Shown in pieces: positions 52,763 to 61,553 of a stretch of DNA of 64,000 bases. The translations under genes and the position numbers were made by a program. The notes beneath the pieces were generated by a model. The model saw nothing but the letters and a program-made list of their open reading frames with translations, did not search any database and was not told the origin of the DNA. Source of the DNA: Anaerolineales bacterium (GTDB lineage: Bacteria; Chloroflexota; Anaerolineae; Anaerolineales; Villigracilaceae); assembly GCA_030583885.1 (NCBI GenBank), contig CP129480.1:2730714-2794713 (forward strand). The letters run 5' to 3'. Numbering within the stretch: the stretch's first letter is position 1; the number at the start of each line of letters is the position of its first letter.

Positions 52763-52804
52763 CGCACTCCTTGAGGCGTCATTCTACCACGCCCAATCCC
52801 CCAC

Positions 52805-52833
52805 TTGACATTCGTCCTCGCATGTCTTAGCAT
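52805..52833 (+). promoter_or_regulatory. Promoter for the GT4 gene
   Basis: TTGACA (52805-52810), a 17-bp spacer and TAGCAT (52828-52833) form a near-consensus promoter. The ATG at 52840 is 6 nt after the -10, so the message should be leaderless. Confidence 0.65.
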
Positions 52834-52839
52834 GGAACC

Positions 52840-54042
52840 ATGCGAATCGGAATGATGGCGGACGTCTATAAGCCGTATATAAGCGGCATCACCAACTATA
52901 TAGAGATCAACAAACGCTACCTCGAACTGGCCGGGCACGATGTCTTCGTCTTTACCTTTGGTGAACTTGAATATAAGGACGATGAGCCGAACATTATACG
53001 CAGTCCCGGCCTGCCGCTGGCCGATACTGGTTTTTTTCTGTCCATGCGCTACTCGCGCGCCGCAAAAAAACTCCTGCAATCCATGGATGTTGTCCATGTC
53101 CATCATCCCTTCCTGAGCGGGCGTCTCGCACTGCGCTACTGCCGACCTGTGCAAATCCCCATCATCTTCACCAACCACACCCGCTACGATCTATACGCAC
53201 AAGCCTACCTGCCTTTGATGCCCGAAGAAATAAGCCATGGGCTTTTACAGGCGTACATGCCCTCCTTTTGTGATGCAGTGAACCTTGTCATTTCACCTTC
53301 GGCCGGCATGGAAAAGGTCCTGCGCCAGCTCAACGTGGAAAGCAGGGTGGAGGTTGTTCCAAACGGCGTGGAATTGAAACGCTTCCATGAAGCTGCCCCA
53401 TTACCGCGCACCGAGTTTGGATTTCAGGAAGATGATATCCTGCTTGTGTACGCCGGACGCCTTGCGCCTGAAAAAAACCTGCCCTTCCTATTGAAATCCT
53501 TTGCAGGTGTTGCGCAGGCGATCCCAAACGCATATCTCCTGCTGATTGGCAGCGGCAATCCGCAGTTTGATGAGGAGATCCGCGTTCTTGTCAGCGAATT
53601 GGATCTATCGAACAGGGTCCGCTTTACAGGCAGGATCTCATACGATAAACTTCCATCTCATCTCGCCATGTGCAACGTCTTCGTCACAGCCTCCGTCACC
53701 GAAGTTCATCCGCTGTCTGTCATTGAAGCCATGGGGGCGGGACTTCCCGTTATGGGCGTCCGCTCGGTCGGCGTGGGAGACACGGTACAGGAGGGTGTTG
53801 CAGGGTTTCTTTCGACTCACGACCTGCCTGCCTTCACAGCCAAACTCACCCGCCTCTGTCTTGACCCGAACCTGCGTGCCCAAATGAGCGACTCGGCGCG
53901 AAAGGCATCCTCCGCCTTCGCCATCGAACATACCACAGCCATCATGCTCAAGCACTATGAAAAACTGGCTCACGAATCAAGACCCCACAAGAGCAATTGG
54001 CGAACCCGCTTGCGCGGGTTCATGGAACAATTCAACGCATGA
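52840..54042 (+). CDS. GT4-family glycosyltransferase
   Basis: The 400-residue GT-B enzyme has an N-terminal Rossmann part (MRIGMMADVYKPYISGITNYIEINKRYLELAGHDVFVFTFG, a D-VYKPYISGI start as in mannosyl- or glucosyl-diacylglycerol synthases), a mid HTRYDLYAQAY segment and a C-terminal nucleotide-sugar domain (YAGRLAPEKNL, about 210; EVHPLSVIEAMGAGLPVMGVRSVG, about 290, the E-x7-E region). It probably glycosylates lipid or polysaccharide at the inner membrane face. It overlaps yraN by 4 bases. Confidence 0.88.
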   Translation: MRIGMMADVYKPYISGITNYIEINKRYLELAGHDVFVFTFGELEYKDDEPNIIRSPGLPLADTGFFLSMRYSRAAKKLLQSMDVVHVHHPFLSGRLALRYCRPVQIPIIFTNHTRYDLYAQAYLPLMPEEISHGLLQAYMPSFCDAVNLVISPSAGMEKVLRQLNVESRVEVVPNGVELKRFHEAAPLPRTEFGFQEDDILLVYAGRLAPEKNLPFLLKSFAGVAQAIPNAYLLLIGSGNPQFDEEIRVLVSELDLSNRVRFTGRISYDKLPSHLAMCNVFVTASVTEVHPLSVIEAMGAGLPVMGVRSVGVGDTVQEGVAGFLSTHDLPAFTAKLTRLCLDPNLRAQMSDSARKASSAFAIEHTTAIMLKHYEKLAHESRPHKSNWRTRLRGFMEQFNA

Positions 54043-54392
54043 CAAAACATAACCAAAAGGTGGGCACATGGGGCGAGACCATTGCCGCGGAATGGTTTGC
54101 GGAACGCGGATACCAGATTATCGCCCGCAATGTGCGCACACCCTACGGCGAGATTGACATCATCGCCCGACAAGGCGATATCACCATTTTTATCGAGGTC
54201 AAAGCGCTGACAGCCAGTAAAAATTTCCAACCGGAGCATCAGGTCACTACACGCAAGCGTGAACACATGCTCAATGCCGCTCATCATTACACCGCGGAAC
54301 ATGAGATCGATCACTGGCAGATCGATGTCATTGCGATCGAAGGCAGACCCGGTAAAAATCCAATCATCACGCACTTTGAGAACGCTATATAA
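54039..54392 (+). CDS. yraN: YraN/UPF0102-family endonuclease-like protein
   Basis: The product is about 117 residues from ATG 54039, which overlaps the GT4 stop (ATGA). It has the UPF0102 pattern: GTWGETIAAEWFAERGYQIIARNVRTPYGEIDIIARQGDITIFIEVKAL, where E-x-D and E-x-K make up the restriction-endonuclease-like PD-(D/E)xK core. A role in DNA uptake or repair is suspected in some species. Confidence in the family is high and in the function low. Confidence 0.9.
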   Translation: MTKHNQKVGTWGETIAAEWFAERGYQIIARNVRTPYGEIDIIARQGDITIFIEVKALTASKNFQPEHQVTTRKREHMLNAAHHYTAEHEIDHWQIDVIAIEGRPGKNPIITHFENAI

Positions 54393-54434
54393 TTGGTATA
54401 ATTTTTAAATGCAGCCAGCAACAAGGAGATTAGT

Positions 54435-57059
54435 ATGACAAACGTCATCGGCACCGATGTTAGTTTTTATCAGGACGACCCTCAAACTCCCGAAGGGATA
54501 GACTTTATAAAAATGCGCAGCGCCGCGGGCTATGTCATTATCCGCGCGGGTCAAAACCTATGGGCGGACCGGGATTTTAAAGTGAATTGGCGGGAGGCGA
54601 AACGCGCAGGCCTGCCACGCGGTTCCTACTGGTTCTACGACAGCCGCGTAGACCCAAGGAAACAAGCCGAATTATGGGCCTCCCTATTTGCAGGGGATTT
54701 CGGCGAACTGCCCCTCTTTGCAGACTTTGAAGATAATTATGGCGGCGCATTCAAAGGATGGAGACACTGGTACACCTTCCTCGAACGTATTAAAGAACTC
54801 GCACCCGGCAGGGAAATCGGCATTTATACCGCCTATTATTACTGGATTGAAAACACAACATCCGCCGGTATTCCCAACGCGTCGCTGGAATATTTTAAAC
54901 AATATCCATTGTGGATCGCAAATTATGGCGTCAGCAAGCCGCTTGTCCCAAAACCCTGGACAAATTGGACATTTTGGCAGTTCACAGACAAGGGGGATGG
55001 CAGAATTTATGGCGTGGAAAGCCTGAATATTGACCTCAACCATTTCAACGGCGACCTCACCGCCTTTCGTACCCGCTTCAAGCTCAGCGATGCCCCTATT
55101 CCTGATCCCGAACCCCTCAGCAAATTTTTCCGCGTAACTGCACCATCCCTCAAAGTACGTGAAGGGGCGGGGCTGACCTTTACCCAGATTGGAAGCATTT
55201 TCCTCAATGAGGTCGTCGAGGAAATCGGCGCGAATACAGACCGCACATGGCTGAACATCCGCAAATTGGATGGAAGTCTGACGGGCTGGAGTTTCAGCGC
55301 GTACCTGCAAAGGACAGTCGCCCCCGTGCCAGATCCCGCACCCGAGCCTGATCCAGGACCCAGTTGGTATCGAGTCACCACCGCCTCCCTGCGGGTGCGC
55401 GAAGGACCGGGTGTGGCCTACAATCAGGTTGGCAGTCTGGCCATTAATCAGGTTGTGGAAGAGATTGGCGCCAATGCAGACCGCACATGGCTTAACATCC
55501 GTAATGCGGATGGAAGCCTGACAGGCTGGTGTTCCAGCGAATTCCTGCAAAAGACAGCCGCCCCCACGCCTGGTCCGACACCTGATCCAACCCCGCAACC
55601 AAGCTGGTATCGTGTCAATACTGCCTCCCTGCGAGTGCGTGAAGGACCAGGCGTGAATTACAACCAGATCAGCAGCCTCGCCATTAACGAAATCGTGGAG
55701 GAGATCGGCGCAAACGCAGACCGCACATGGCTTAACATCCGTAATGCGGATGGAAGCCTGACAGGCTGGTGTTCCAGCGAATTCCTGCAGAAGACGGACG
55801 CGCCCACACCGGAGCCTCCCCCGGAGGAAGAGGACAAAAACTGGTATCGAGTCACCGCTTCTTCCCTAAAGGTGCGCGAGGGGGCAGGTCTGGATTACGA
55901 GGCGATTGGCCTTGTTTTCTTCGGAGAACTCGTTGAAAAGATTGACGCTACAACCGACGGTTCCTGGTTGAAAATACGCAACCAGGGCGCGAACCTGAGC
56001 GGCTGGAGTTCCAGCATGTACTTGCAAAGTATCAACTCGCCCGGCCCGGTTGAACCTCCTGCGCCGCCTGTATCCGAACACAAGGATAAAAACTGGTACC
56101 GCGTCAACACCACCGCCCTTAATGTTCGCGAGCTGCCAACCGCCACCAGCAAGATACTGGGAACACTGGTAAAAAATGATACGGTCCCTGCGCTGGACGA
56201 TGCAAGCAATCCAAACTGGGTTCAGATCCAGCGGCTCGATGGATTAACGGGCTGGTGCACCAAGAGCTACATGGTTTCGCTGGGAAAAGGACGTCCTGCG
56301 TCGATAGCCCAGAATTTATTTCCTGGAATCACCTATTTGAGAAAAGACCTGACCGCCCCGCGCCAGATTGTGGTACACGTCATGGCGATTAACCTGCAAA
56401 CTGCCAAACTGGAATTTCTCGTGACCCCCTCCCCGGACGGGAAGGATGTTTTATGCACCCGCACCACGTCGAAATACCTGCATGAATTCAAACTGCATGT
56501 CGCCATTAACGGCGGATATTACAGTTATCTTGATGTCTCCTTTGCATCAAGATGCCAAAGCGGCGACCCGGTCCGCGTGAGCGATTACGCAGCATCCCGC
56601 GGAACCATCTATTCGCCGAAAAACACCTTTCAGCCCACAATGTACATCGGGCAAAAAAATCAAGTTTCCTTCAATACAGTGGAGGGCAAGGTCTTTAACG
56701 CAGTTTCCGGAGACCGCATGGTTGTGGTTGATGGAAAAGTTGTGAAAAACCTGGCGGCATCCACCCCCAGCCCGCGTACCGCCGTTGGTTTGAACAAGAA
56801 TGCCCGCTGGCTCACCTTAATGGTCGTTGACGGACGCCAGCCCGGCTACAGCGAAGGCGTGACATTCCCCGAACTTGCGGAACTGCTTCTTTCCTATGGG
56901 GTGACTACCGGCGCGAACATGGACGGCGGCGGATCATCCGCCATGGCCATCAAGGGGTTGGATGGCAGTGCCCGCGTCCTGAACTCCCCGATTGACATGG
57001 GCAGACCCGGCAAGGAACGTGCCGTAGCCAATCACCTTGGGTTATTCATCCGCACGTAG
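54435..57059 (+). CDS. GH25 lysozyme-like domain, five SH3 repeats and NAGPA domain
   Basis: The 874-residue product has a GH25 muramidase-like domain (about 1-215: GTDVSFYQDDP, FADFEDNYG, PLWIANYG, DLNHFNGD), five bacterial SH3 repeats (about 230-610, each with a WYRVxTxSLxVRExxG signature), and a C-terminal phosphodiester glycosidase/NAGPA domain (about 640-874; VAINGGYYSYLD, NMDGGGSSAMAIKG). No signal peptide or membrane helix is visible at the start. The ribosome site AAGGAGATTAGT precedes the ATG. It may degrade peptidoglycan or wall glycans if exported by another route. Confidence 0.85.
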   Translation: MTNVIGTDVSFYQDDPQTPEGIDFIKMRSAAGYVIIRAGQNLWADRDFKVNWREAKRAGLPRGSYWFYDSRVDPRKQAELWASLFAGDFGELPLFADFEDNYGGAFKGWRHWYTFLERIKELAPGREIGIYTAYYYWIENTTSAGIPNASLEYFKQYPLWIANYGVSKPLVPKPWTNWTFWQFTDKGDGRIYGVESLNIDLNHFNGDLTAFRTRFKLSDAPIPDPEPLSKFFRVTAPSLKVREGAGLTFTQIGSIFLNEVVEEIGANTDRTWLNIRKLDGSLTGWSFSAYLQRTVAPVPDPAPEPDPGPSWYRVTTASLRVREGPGVAYNQVGSLAINQVVEEIGANADRTWLNIRNADGSLTGWCSSEFLQKTAAPTPGPTPDPTPQPSWYRVNTASLRVREGPGVNYNQISSLAINEIVEEIGANADRTWLNIRNADGSLTGWCSSEFLQKTDAPTPEPPPEEEDKNWYRVTASSLKVREGAGLDYEAIGLVFFGELVEKIDATTDGSWLKIRNQGANLSGWSSSMYLQSINSPGPVEPPAPPVSEHKDKNWYRVNTTALNVRELPTATSKILGTLVKNDTVPALDDASNPNWVQIQRLDGLTGWCTKSYMVSLGKGRPASIAQNLFPGITYLRKDLTAPRQIVVHVMAINLQTAKLEFLVTPSPDGKDVLCTRTTSKYLHEFKLHVAINGGYYSYLDVSFASRCQSGDPVRVSDYAASRGTIYSPKNTFQPTMYIGQKNQVSFNTVEGKVFNAVSGDRMVVVDGKVVKNLAASTPSPRTAVGLNKNARWLTLMVVDGRQPGYSEGVTFPELAELLLSYGVTTGANMDGGGSSAMAIKGLDGSARVLNSPIDMGRPGKERAVANHLGLFIRT
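55360..55800 (+). repeat. Near-identical SH3 repeat copies within the GH25 gene
   Basis: SH3 repeats 2 and 3 share long identical DNA stretches (for example 55477-55552 against 55722-55797), spaced 245 bp apart. This implies a recent internal duplication. Confidence 0.75.
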
Positions 57060-57074
57060 TAAATTAACTGATTC

Positions 57075-57110
57075 AAAAAGCAGTCCAGCAAATACTGGAC
57101 TGCTTTTTGA
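57075..57110. terminator. Bidirectional terminator
   Basis: Stem CAAAAAGCAGTCCAG / CTGGACTGCTTTTTG with loop CAAATA lies between the convergent GH25 and HAAS-type genes. Confidence 0.9.
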
Positions 57111-57124
57111 TTCTTGGAAAATAT

Positions 57125-58006
57125 TTATTCAGAAACCAGCATCCACTTTGCCAGCCTGCCATGCAACTGGGAAACTCCGCGCGCGATGTGCATGAAGATT
57201 GTCCACAGTAAAATGCCGCCCAAAACGCACAAAGGATAAGACCAGCTGGGGAAGTAGTGAGAGGTCCCGTTGTAGTACAAGATTGCCGTGTCAGGGAAGG
57301 CTATCTGGATGAACGGGATGGCAATGAATGCCAGTGAGAAACTCAGCACGGTGACAATCGAGACGAAATACGCGATTCCCAAAACGAATTGCACCAGCAT
57401 ATAAACCAGCTTCAGCCACGTGGCTCTGTCACTCATCAGCGCCTTCAGCCTGTCGAGCCACTTCATCCCTTGACGCGAGAACAACGGGCGGCGCGGCATC
57501 CGCACGCCGAGCAATGCCTCCACGAGGCGTCCTTCCAGCAATGCCAATCCGCGCACGGAGAGCAGGAACAAAAGCGCCAGCGGGAAACCGAAGATAAAGA
57601 TCAACAGGGAAACCGAAATTCCCGTCACCGCCCAGGTGAAATAGAAAATACCCGTGATAAACGCGATGAGCATATAGAGCAGCCCGCCCCATGCGTGCGG
57701 ATCCGCGTACACACCGAAGAATCGCCCCAGTACCGAACGCGGCTTCGCGGCCTGTTTCAACACAGGGGACATGCGCCGCTCGATCTCTTTATACGCGGAC
57801 GCAGTCTCTTCAGGAGAACCGTACTCCTCCATGATGGACTTCAACGCCTCCTCCGCCCCCACGGCTGGATTCTCCTCACGAGCCGCTTCCAGGGCTGTGG
57901 TCAAATGCTCGTGCGCATCGGATAGCACATCCTGCAATAACGCGGGGTCGGCGTCTTTCATTTCGGTTTTCAAGGCATCCAGGTATTCTTCGACCGTATT
58001 GAACAT
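57125..58006 (-). CDS. HAAS/DUF1700-like membrane sensor paired with PadR
   Basis: The 293-residue product starts with a helical cytosolic HAAS-like segment (MFNTVEEYLDALKTEMKDADPALLQDVLSDAHEHLTTALE, about 1-80). About six hydrophobic helices follow (from about 105 to 280), with a sensor-domain-like pattern of two repeats. It lies 4 bp after the PadR gene. HAAS proteins commonly pair with PadR regulators as signalling partners. The ligand is unknown. Confidence 0.8.
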   Translation of the reverse strand: MFNTVEEYLDALKTEMKDADPALLQDVLSDAHEHLTTALEAAREENPAVGAEEALKSIMEEYGSPEETASAYKEIERRMSPVLKQAAKPRSVLGRFFGVYADPHAWGGLLYMLIAFITGIFYFTWAVTGISVSLLIFIFGFPLALLFLLSVRGLALLEGRLVEALLGVRMPRRPLFSRQGMKWLDRLKALMSDRATWLKLVYMLVQFVLGIAYFVSIVTVLSFSLAFIAIPFIQIAFPDTAILYYNGTSHYFPSWSYPLCVLGGILLWTIFMHIARGVSQLHGRLAKWMLVSE

Positions 58007-58010
58007 GATG

Positions 58011-58367
58011 TCATCCTTTCAAAATAGCATCGACGAATCTCTTCGTCTGCTTCCACAATTCGACCCACTCGATGAGCGTCGTGCGCCCCTCTTCTGTGAT
58101 CTTGTAATAGCGCCGCGGCGGACCGGAAACCGAAGGCTCCACCGTGCTCTCCAGCAAGCCGTTGTCTTCCAGCGATCGCAGCACGGGGTATAAAGTCCCC
58201 TGCTTCATCATCGGGACGCCGGGTCCGCTCTCCTCCAGCATCTTGGCGATCTGGTAGCCGTACAAAGGCTCATCACTACGGCTCAGCACGTTCAACAACA
58301 CCAGCGACGACGTCCCCGCGTTCAATTCTTTTTGGAATTTCTTTGTTTGTGCGGCAGGTTCGTCCAT
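58011..58367 (-). CDS. PadR-family transcriptional regulator
   Basis: The 118-residue winged-helix protein shows the PadR pattern SSLVLLNVLSRSDEPLYGYQIAKMLEE (about 20-46), GTLYPVLRSLEDNGLLES (about 56-73) and PRRYYKITEEGRTTL (about 83-97). It represses its own operon in most known cases. Two inverted repeats lie within 60 bp upstream of its start, consistent with autoregulation. Confidence 0.92.
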   Translation of the reverse strand: MDEPAAQTKKFQKELNAGTSSLVLLNVLSRSDEPLYGYQIAKMLEESGPGVPMMKQGTLYPVLRSLEDNGLLESTVEPSVSGPPRRYYKITEEGRTTLIEWVELWKQTKRFVDAILKG

Positions 58368-58385
58368 TCTATCTCCTTTCTCAAA

Positions 58386-58423
58386 TAGTATCTACTTCAT
58401 ACTACTAATAAGTAATTATTACT
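58386..58423. promoter_or_regulatory. Candidate PadR operators
   Basis: TAGTAT-N7-ATACTA (58386-58404) and AGTAATTATTACT (58411-58423) are two inverted repeats just upstream of the PadR gene, where its promoter should lie. Confidence 0.6.
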
Positions 58424-58535
58424 ACCGAATTGATAATATGTCAAGGTACTTAAACCCTGCTCCCCCCGCAAAAAACAGCCCCGCCTCTCGACGGGACTGA
58501 CTACCGATCACCTATCACTGATTACCGAACACCGA

Positions 58536-59456
58536 TCACATCCCCTCCGGCTCCTGGATTTCCGCTGCCCGCAGCGTATTCGCCATCAACATTGCAATCG
58601 TCATGGGGCCTACACCGCCGGGCACGGGGGTAATGAAACCAGCCACCTCCCTGGCTTCCGCAAAGTTGACGTCGCCGACCAGTTTCTGGCGCGGTTTGCC
58701 CGTCTTCTGGCTGATGACCGGGCTGCCGTCTTCGTTCAACATCGGGATGCCGTTGATGCCCACGTCGATGACCGCTGCGCCGGGTTTGATCCACGCGCCG
58801 CGCACCATTTCAGCGCGCCCAATTGCGGCGATGATGATATCCGCATCACGCATGACCGCCGGAATGTCTTTTGTCTTCGAGTGGACGACCGTCACCGTGG
58901 CGTTTTCCTTGATGAGCAGCAAAGCGGCCGGCATTCCAACAATATTCGAGCGTCCCAACACCACCGCATTCGCGCCCGCAATCTTCACGCCGGCTTCCTT
59001 GAGCAGGTAGATACATCCGTAAGGCGTGCAGGGTACGAATAACGGCTCGCGTCCCTTTTGCGCCAAACGACCGAGGTTGATCGGCGAGAACCCATCCACA
59101 TCCTTTTCGATGCTGATGAGCTGCAACACGCGCTCCTCATCCAGGTGATCAGGCAGGGGCAATTGCACCAGAATGCCGTGCACTTTCGGATCTGCATTCA
59201 ACTGCTTGATGAGTTTTTCCAAGTCAGCCTGTGTGATATCGGCTGCGACAGGGTGATGAAAAGACGTCATCCCCAGTTCAGCGCAAGCCTTTTGTTTCAT
59301 GCTAACGTAGGTCGCAGAGTCGATCCGCTCACCCACCAGAACAGTCGCCAAGCCCGGCTGGGACTTGCCCTCCGCGATTCTCTTGGCAACTTTTTCCTTC
59401 ACTCCATCACGCACTTTTTGCGCAATGGCAGTTCCATCGATCAATTGAGCCGTCAT
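58536..59456 (-). CDS. folD: Bifunctional methylenetetrahydrofolate dehydrogenase/cyclohydrolase
   Basis: The 306-residue enzyme interconverts 5,10-methylene- and 10-formyl-tetrahydrofolate. It has the YVSMKQKACAELGM catalytic segment (with the key Lys), HGILVQLPLPDHLDEERVLQLI, DVDGFSPINLGRL, and NADP-binding VVLGRSNIVGMPAALLL. It ends PVPGGVGPMTIAMLMANTL. It is last in a minus-strand run after mtaB. Confidence 0.97.
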   Translation of the reverse strand: MTAQLIDGTAIAQKVRDGVKEKVAKRIAEGKSQPGLATVLVGERIDSATYVSMKQKACAELGMTSFHHPVAADITQADLEKLIKQLNADPKVHGILVQLPLPDHLDEERVLQLISIEKDVDGFSPINLGRLAQKGREPLFVPCTPYGCIYLLKEAGVKIAGANAVVLGRSNIVGMPAALLLIKENATVTVVHSKTKDIPAVMRDADIIIAAIGRAEMVRGAWIKPGAAVIDVGINGIPMLNEDGSPVISQKTGKPRQKLVGDVNFAEAREVAGFITPVPGGVGPMTIAMLMANTLRAAEIQEPEGM

Positions 59457-59513
59457 GTTTTGCTCCTTTTTATGTTAATTTTCGCACAAAAATTATACAA
59501 TCTCTCCCCTGTT

Positions 59514-60827
59514 TCAAGTAGTGACATTCGTAACGTACGCACTACGAATCACACCCTTTACCTTCTCCCCCGCCATTTCCAGCAACTCCACCATATCCAA
59601 CTCGTTCCAGCGCGGAGATGGGGCGCTGGCACTCACCCGCAGATAATTCCCCGACCAGCCTTCCATGCGCCAGCCGGATTGGCCGTATTCCGTTGTGGAT
59701 TCCCACAGCACAGACATCGTCTGACCGATAAACCTCTCACGGTAGGATTTTCCCGAATCTTCGATCACTTCCTGCAGGATGCGATTGCGCTTCTTTCTTA
59801 TCTCTGGCTTGACCTGCCCCTTCATCCTTGCCGCCCCCGTGCCGGGACGTGACGAATACGAAAAGACATGTCCGCCCGTGAAGCCCGTCGCTTTGACGAA
59901 GTCAAGTGTCTCTGCGAATTCCTCCTCCGTTTCGCCGGGAAAGCCAGCGATGATGTCCGTCGTGATGGCAACATCGGGGATGACGGCGCGGGCGGCATTC
60001 ACCAACTCCCGGAAAGACTCGGGCGTGGTCTTGCGCGCCATCCGCCTGAGAGTGGAGTCACTGCCCGATTGCAGAGGCAGGTGTAAGTGAGGCATGAGAC
60101 GGTTGTCTTCCCACAGCGAGAAGAAGGCCGCATCCAAATCCCATGGTTCGAGGGAGGATAATCTCAGGCGTTGCACATCCGTTTCACGCAAAATGGCTTG
60201 GACCAGATCGCGGAGGTGAAGCGGTGCATTGAGCGAAGTCGAAATGTCCTGCCCCCACGAACCGAGATGCACACCCGTAAGCACGATCTCTTTGGAATCG
60301 CCTCCGAGCGCGGCGTTGATATCCGCGATGACATCTGCAAGCGGGCGACTGCGCCCTTCGCCACGCGCGATGGTAGTAACGCAGAAAGTGCATGTATTGT
60401 CACAGCCGTCCTGAACTTTGATGAAGGCGCGTGTGCGGCGATGCAGACCGGGAATGGGCGTTCGCTCAATGGGTTCGCGGTTGAATTCCTCCCTTGGAAG
60501 ATGTAGAACATCGGGAACGAGAAAGCCTTTTTTATCATTGGCAACAACGTGCCTGACATTGGGAAGCGCGCCGGCTTCCTTGGGCAGCAGGCTCGTCCAA
60601 CAGCCTGTGGCGACGATCTCGTCCACACCCGCGCGGGCAATGGCGCGGATTCTTCCACGCGAATCGGATGCCGCCTGCGTGGTGACTGCGCAGGTGTTGA
60701 CCACCGCCATTTCGGCGTGGCCGGCGGAGGCGACGATCTCATGTCCTGCGGCGCGGAACTGGCGCGCCATGTGTTCAATTTCCGCCTGGTTAAGGCGGCA
60801 GCCGATGGTGTCAAGAAAGATTTTCAT
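59514..60827 (-). CDS. mtaB: tRNA t6A37 methylthiotransferase
   Basis: The 437-residue radical-SAM enzyme makes ms2t6A at position 37 of tRNAs decoding ANN codons. It has an N-terminal MTTase domain (DTIGCRLNQAE and VVNTCAVTTQA give two of the three cluster cysteines, ATGCWTS the third), radical-SAM CDNTCTFC (about 140-147), and a TRAM-like C-terminus. CRLNQAE with VVNTCAVTTQA marks MtaB rather than MiaB. It sits between a lipoprotein gene and folD. Confidence 0.93.
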   Translation of the reverse strand: MKIFLDTIGCRLNQAEIEHMARQFRAAGHEIVASAGHAEMAVVNTCAVTTQAASDSRGRIRAIARAGVDEIVATGCWTSLLPKEAGALPNVRHVVANDKKGFLVPDVLHLPREEFNREPIERTPIPGLHRRTRAFIKVQDGCDNTCTFCVTTIARGEGRSRPLADVIADINAALGGDSKEIVLTGVHLGSWGQDISTSLNAPLHLRDLVQAILRETDVQRLRLSSLEPWDLDAAFFSLWEDNRLMPHLHLPLQSGSDSTLRRMARKTTPESFRELVNAARAVIPDVAITTDIIAGFPGETEEEFAETLDFVKATGFTGGHVFSYSSRPGTGAARMKGQVKPEIRKKRNRILQEVIEDSGKSYRERFIGQTMSVLWESTTEYGQSGWRMEGWSGNYLRVSASAPSPRWNELDMVELLEMAGEKVKGVIRSAYVTNVTT

Positions 60828-60879
60828 GGATTGGACGAAGGACGGCAGACCGTGGTCTGGCGCGCGCAGCCACGGTCAA

Positions 60880-61536
60880 CTAAGGTTGAAGCACCACAAA
60901 ATTATCAAAAATAATGTCCACACCAGGCGTGTCGAACGTGCCCGCCAGCATGCCGACATCGCCGGAAGCCAGGACATCATTCCGGAACTGGGCGACTTGA
61001 AAACCGTTCACATAGAAGGTAAGTGTGTTTCCGATGCAATCAGCACGCAGATGGTTAACCGCAAGTCCTTTATGAATGCTTTCCGAAGATTGCATTTCAC
61101 TCTGTCCCAGTAAAAGAGCCTGTCCGCTGAAAAATATGCCCGCTCCATAAAATCCATCGCTGGAGATGATGAAGAAATAGTAATCACTGCCATTGAAGCG
61201 GCAGATCAGCCCAATGCGGTTTTCATCAGGACCTGCAAGCTTCCCCGTATCCACTTCGAGGCGAACATCTGTAAAATCCTTTTGGGGTGTGGACCAAAAA
61301 TTCATTTGTTGTGAATTAACGAGGATGCGGTATCCACCCCCATCGTAGTCCATAACGCCTTCGGCATTCAGCATGCGAGTCCACCCTGAGGAGGAGCGCG
61401 AGAAATCATCCTGAAACAGCACGGTGCCGGAGGATACGGAAGGCGCGGGCATTGCAGGGGTCGCGGGGGAATACGCACATGCGAGCGAAAGCGCAATCAA
61501 CACGAGCAGAAAAAACAGTATGCGATTCATGGACAT
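60880..61536 (-). CDS. Lipoprotein with concanavalin-like (LamG/DUF1080-type) domain
   Basis: The 218-residue product has a lipoprotein signal (lipobox LSLAC, cysteine about residue 20) and a Pro/Ser linker. A beta-sandwich follows: LFQDDFSRSSSGWTRMLNAEGVMDYDGGGYRI and then RIGLICRFNGSDYYFFIISSDGFYG, a pattern seen in family-16-like or 3-keto-disaccharide-hydrolase-like lipoproteins. The ligand may be a carbohydrate. It is between the TPR protein and mtaB genes. Confidence 0.8.
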   Translation of the reverse strand: MSMNRILFFLLVLIALSLACAYSPATPAMPAPSVSSGTVLFQDDFSRSSSGWTRMLNAEGVMDYDGGGYRILVNSQQMNFWSTPQKDFTDVRLEVDTGKLAGPDENRIGLICRFNGSDYYFFIISSDGFYGAGIFFSGQALLLGQSEMQSSESIHKGLAVNHLRADCIGNTLTFYVNGFQVAQFRNDVLASGDVGMLAGTFDTPGVDIIFDNFVVLQP

Positions 61537-61553
61537 GATTTTATCATGAGGCC

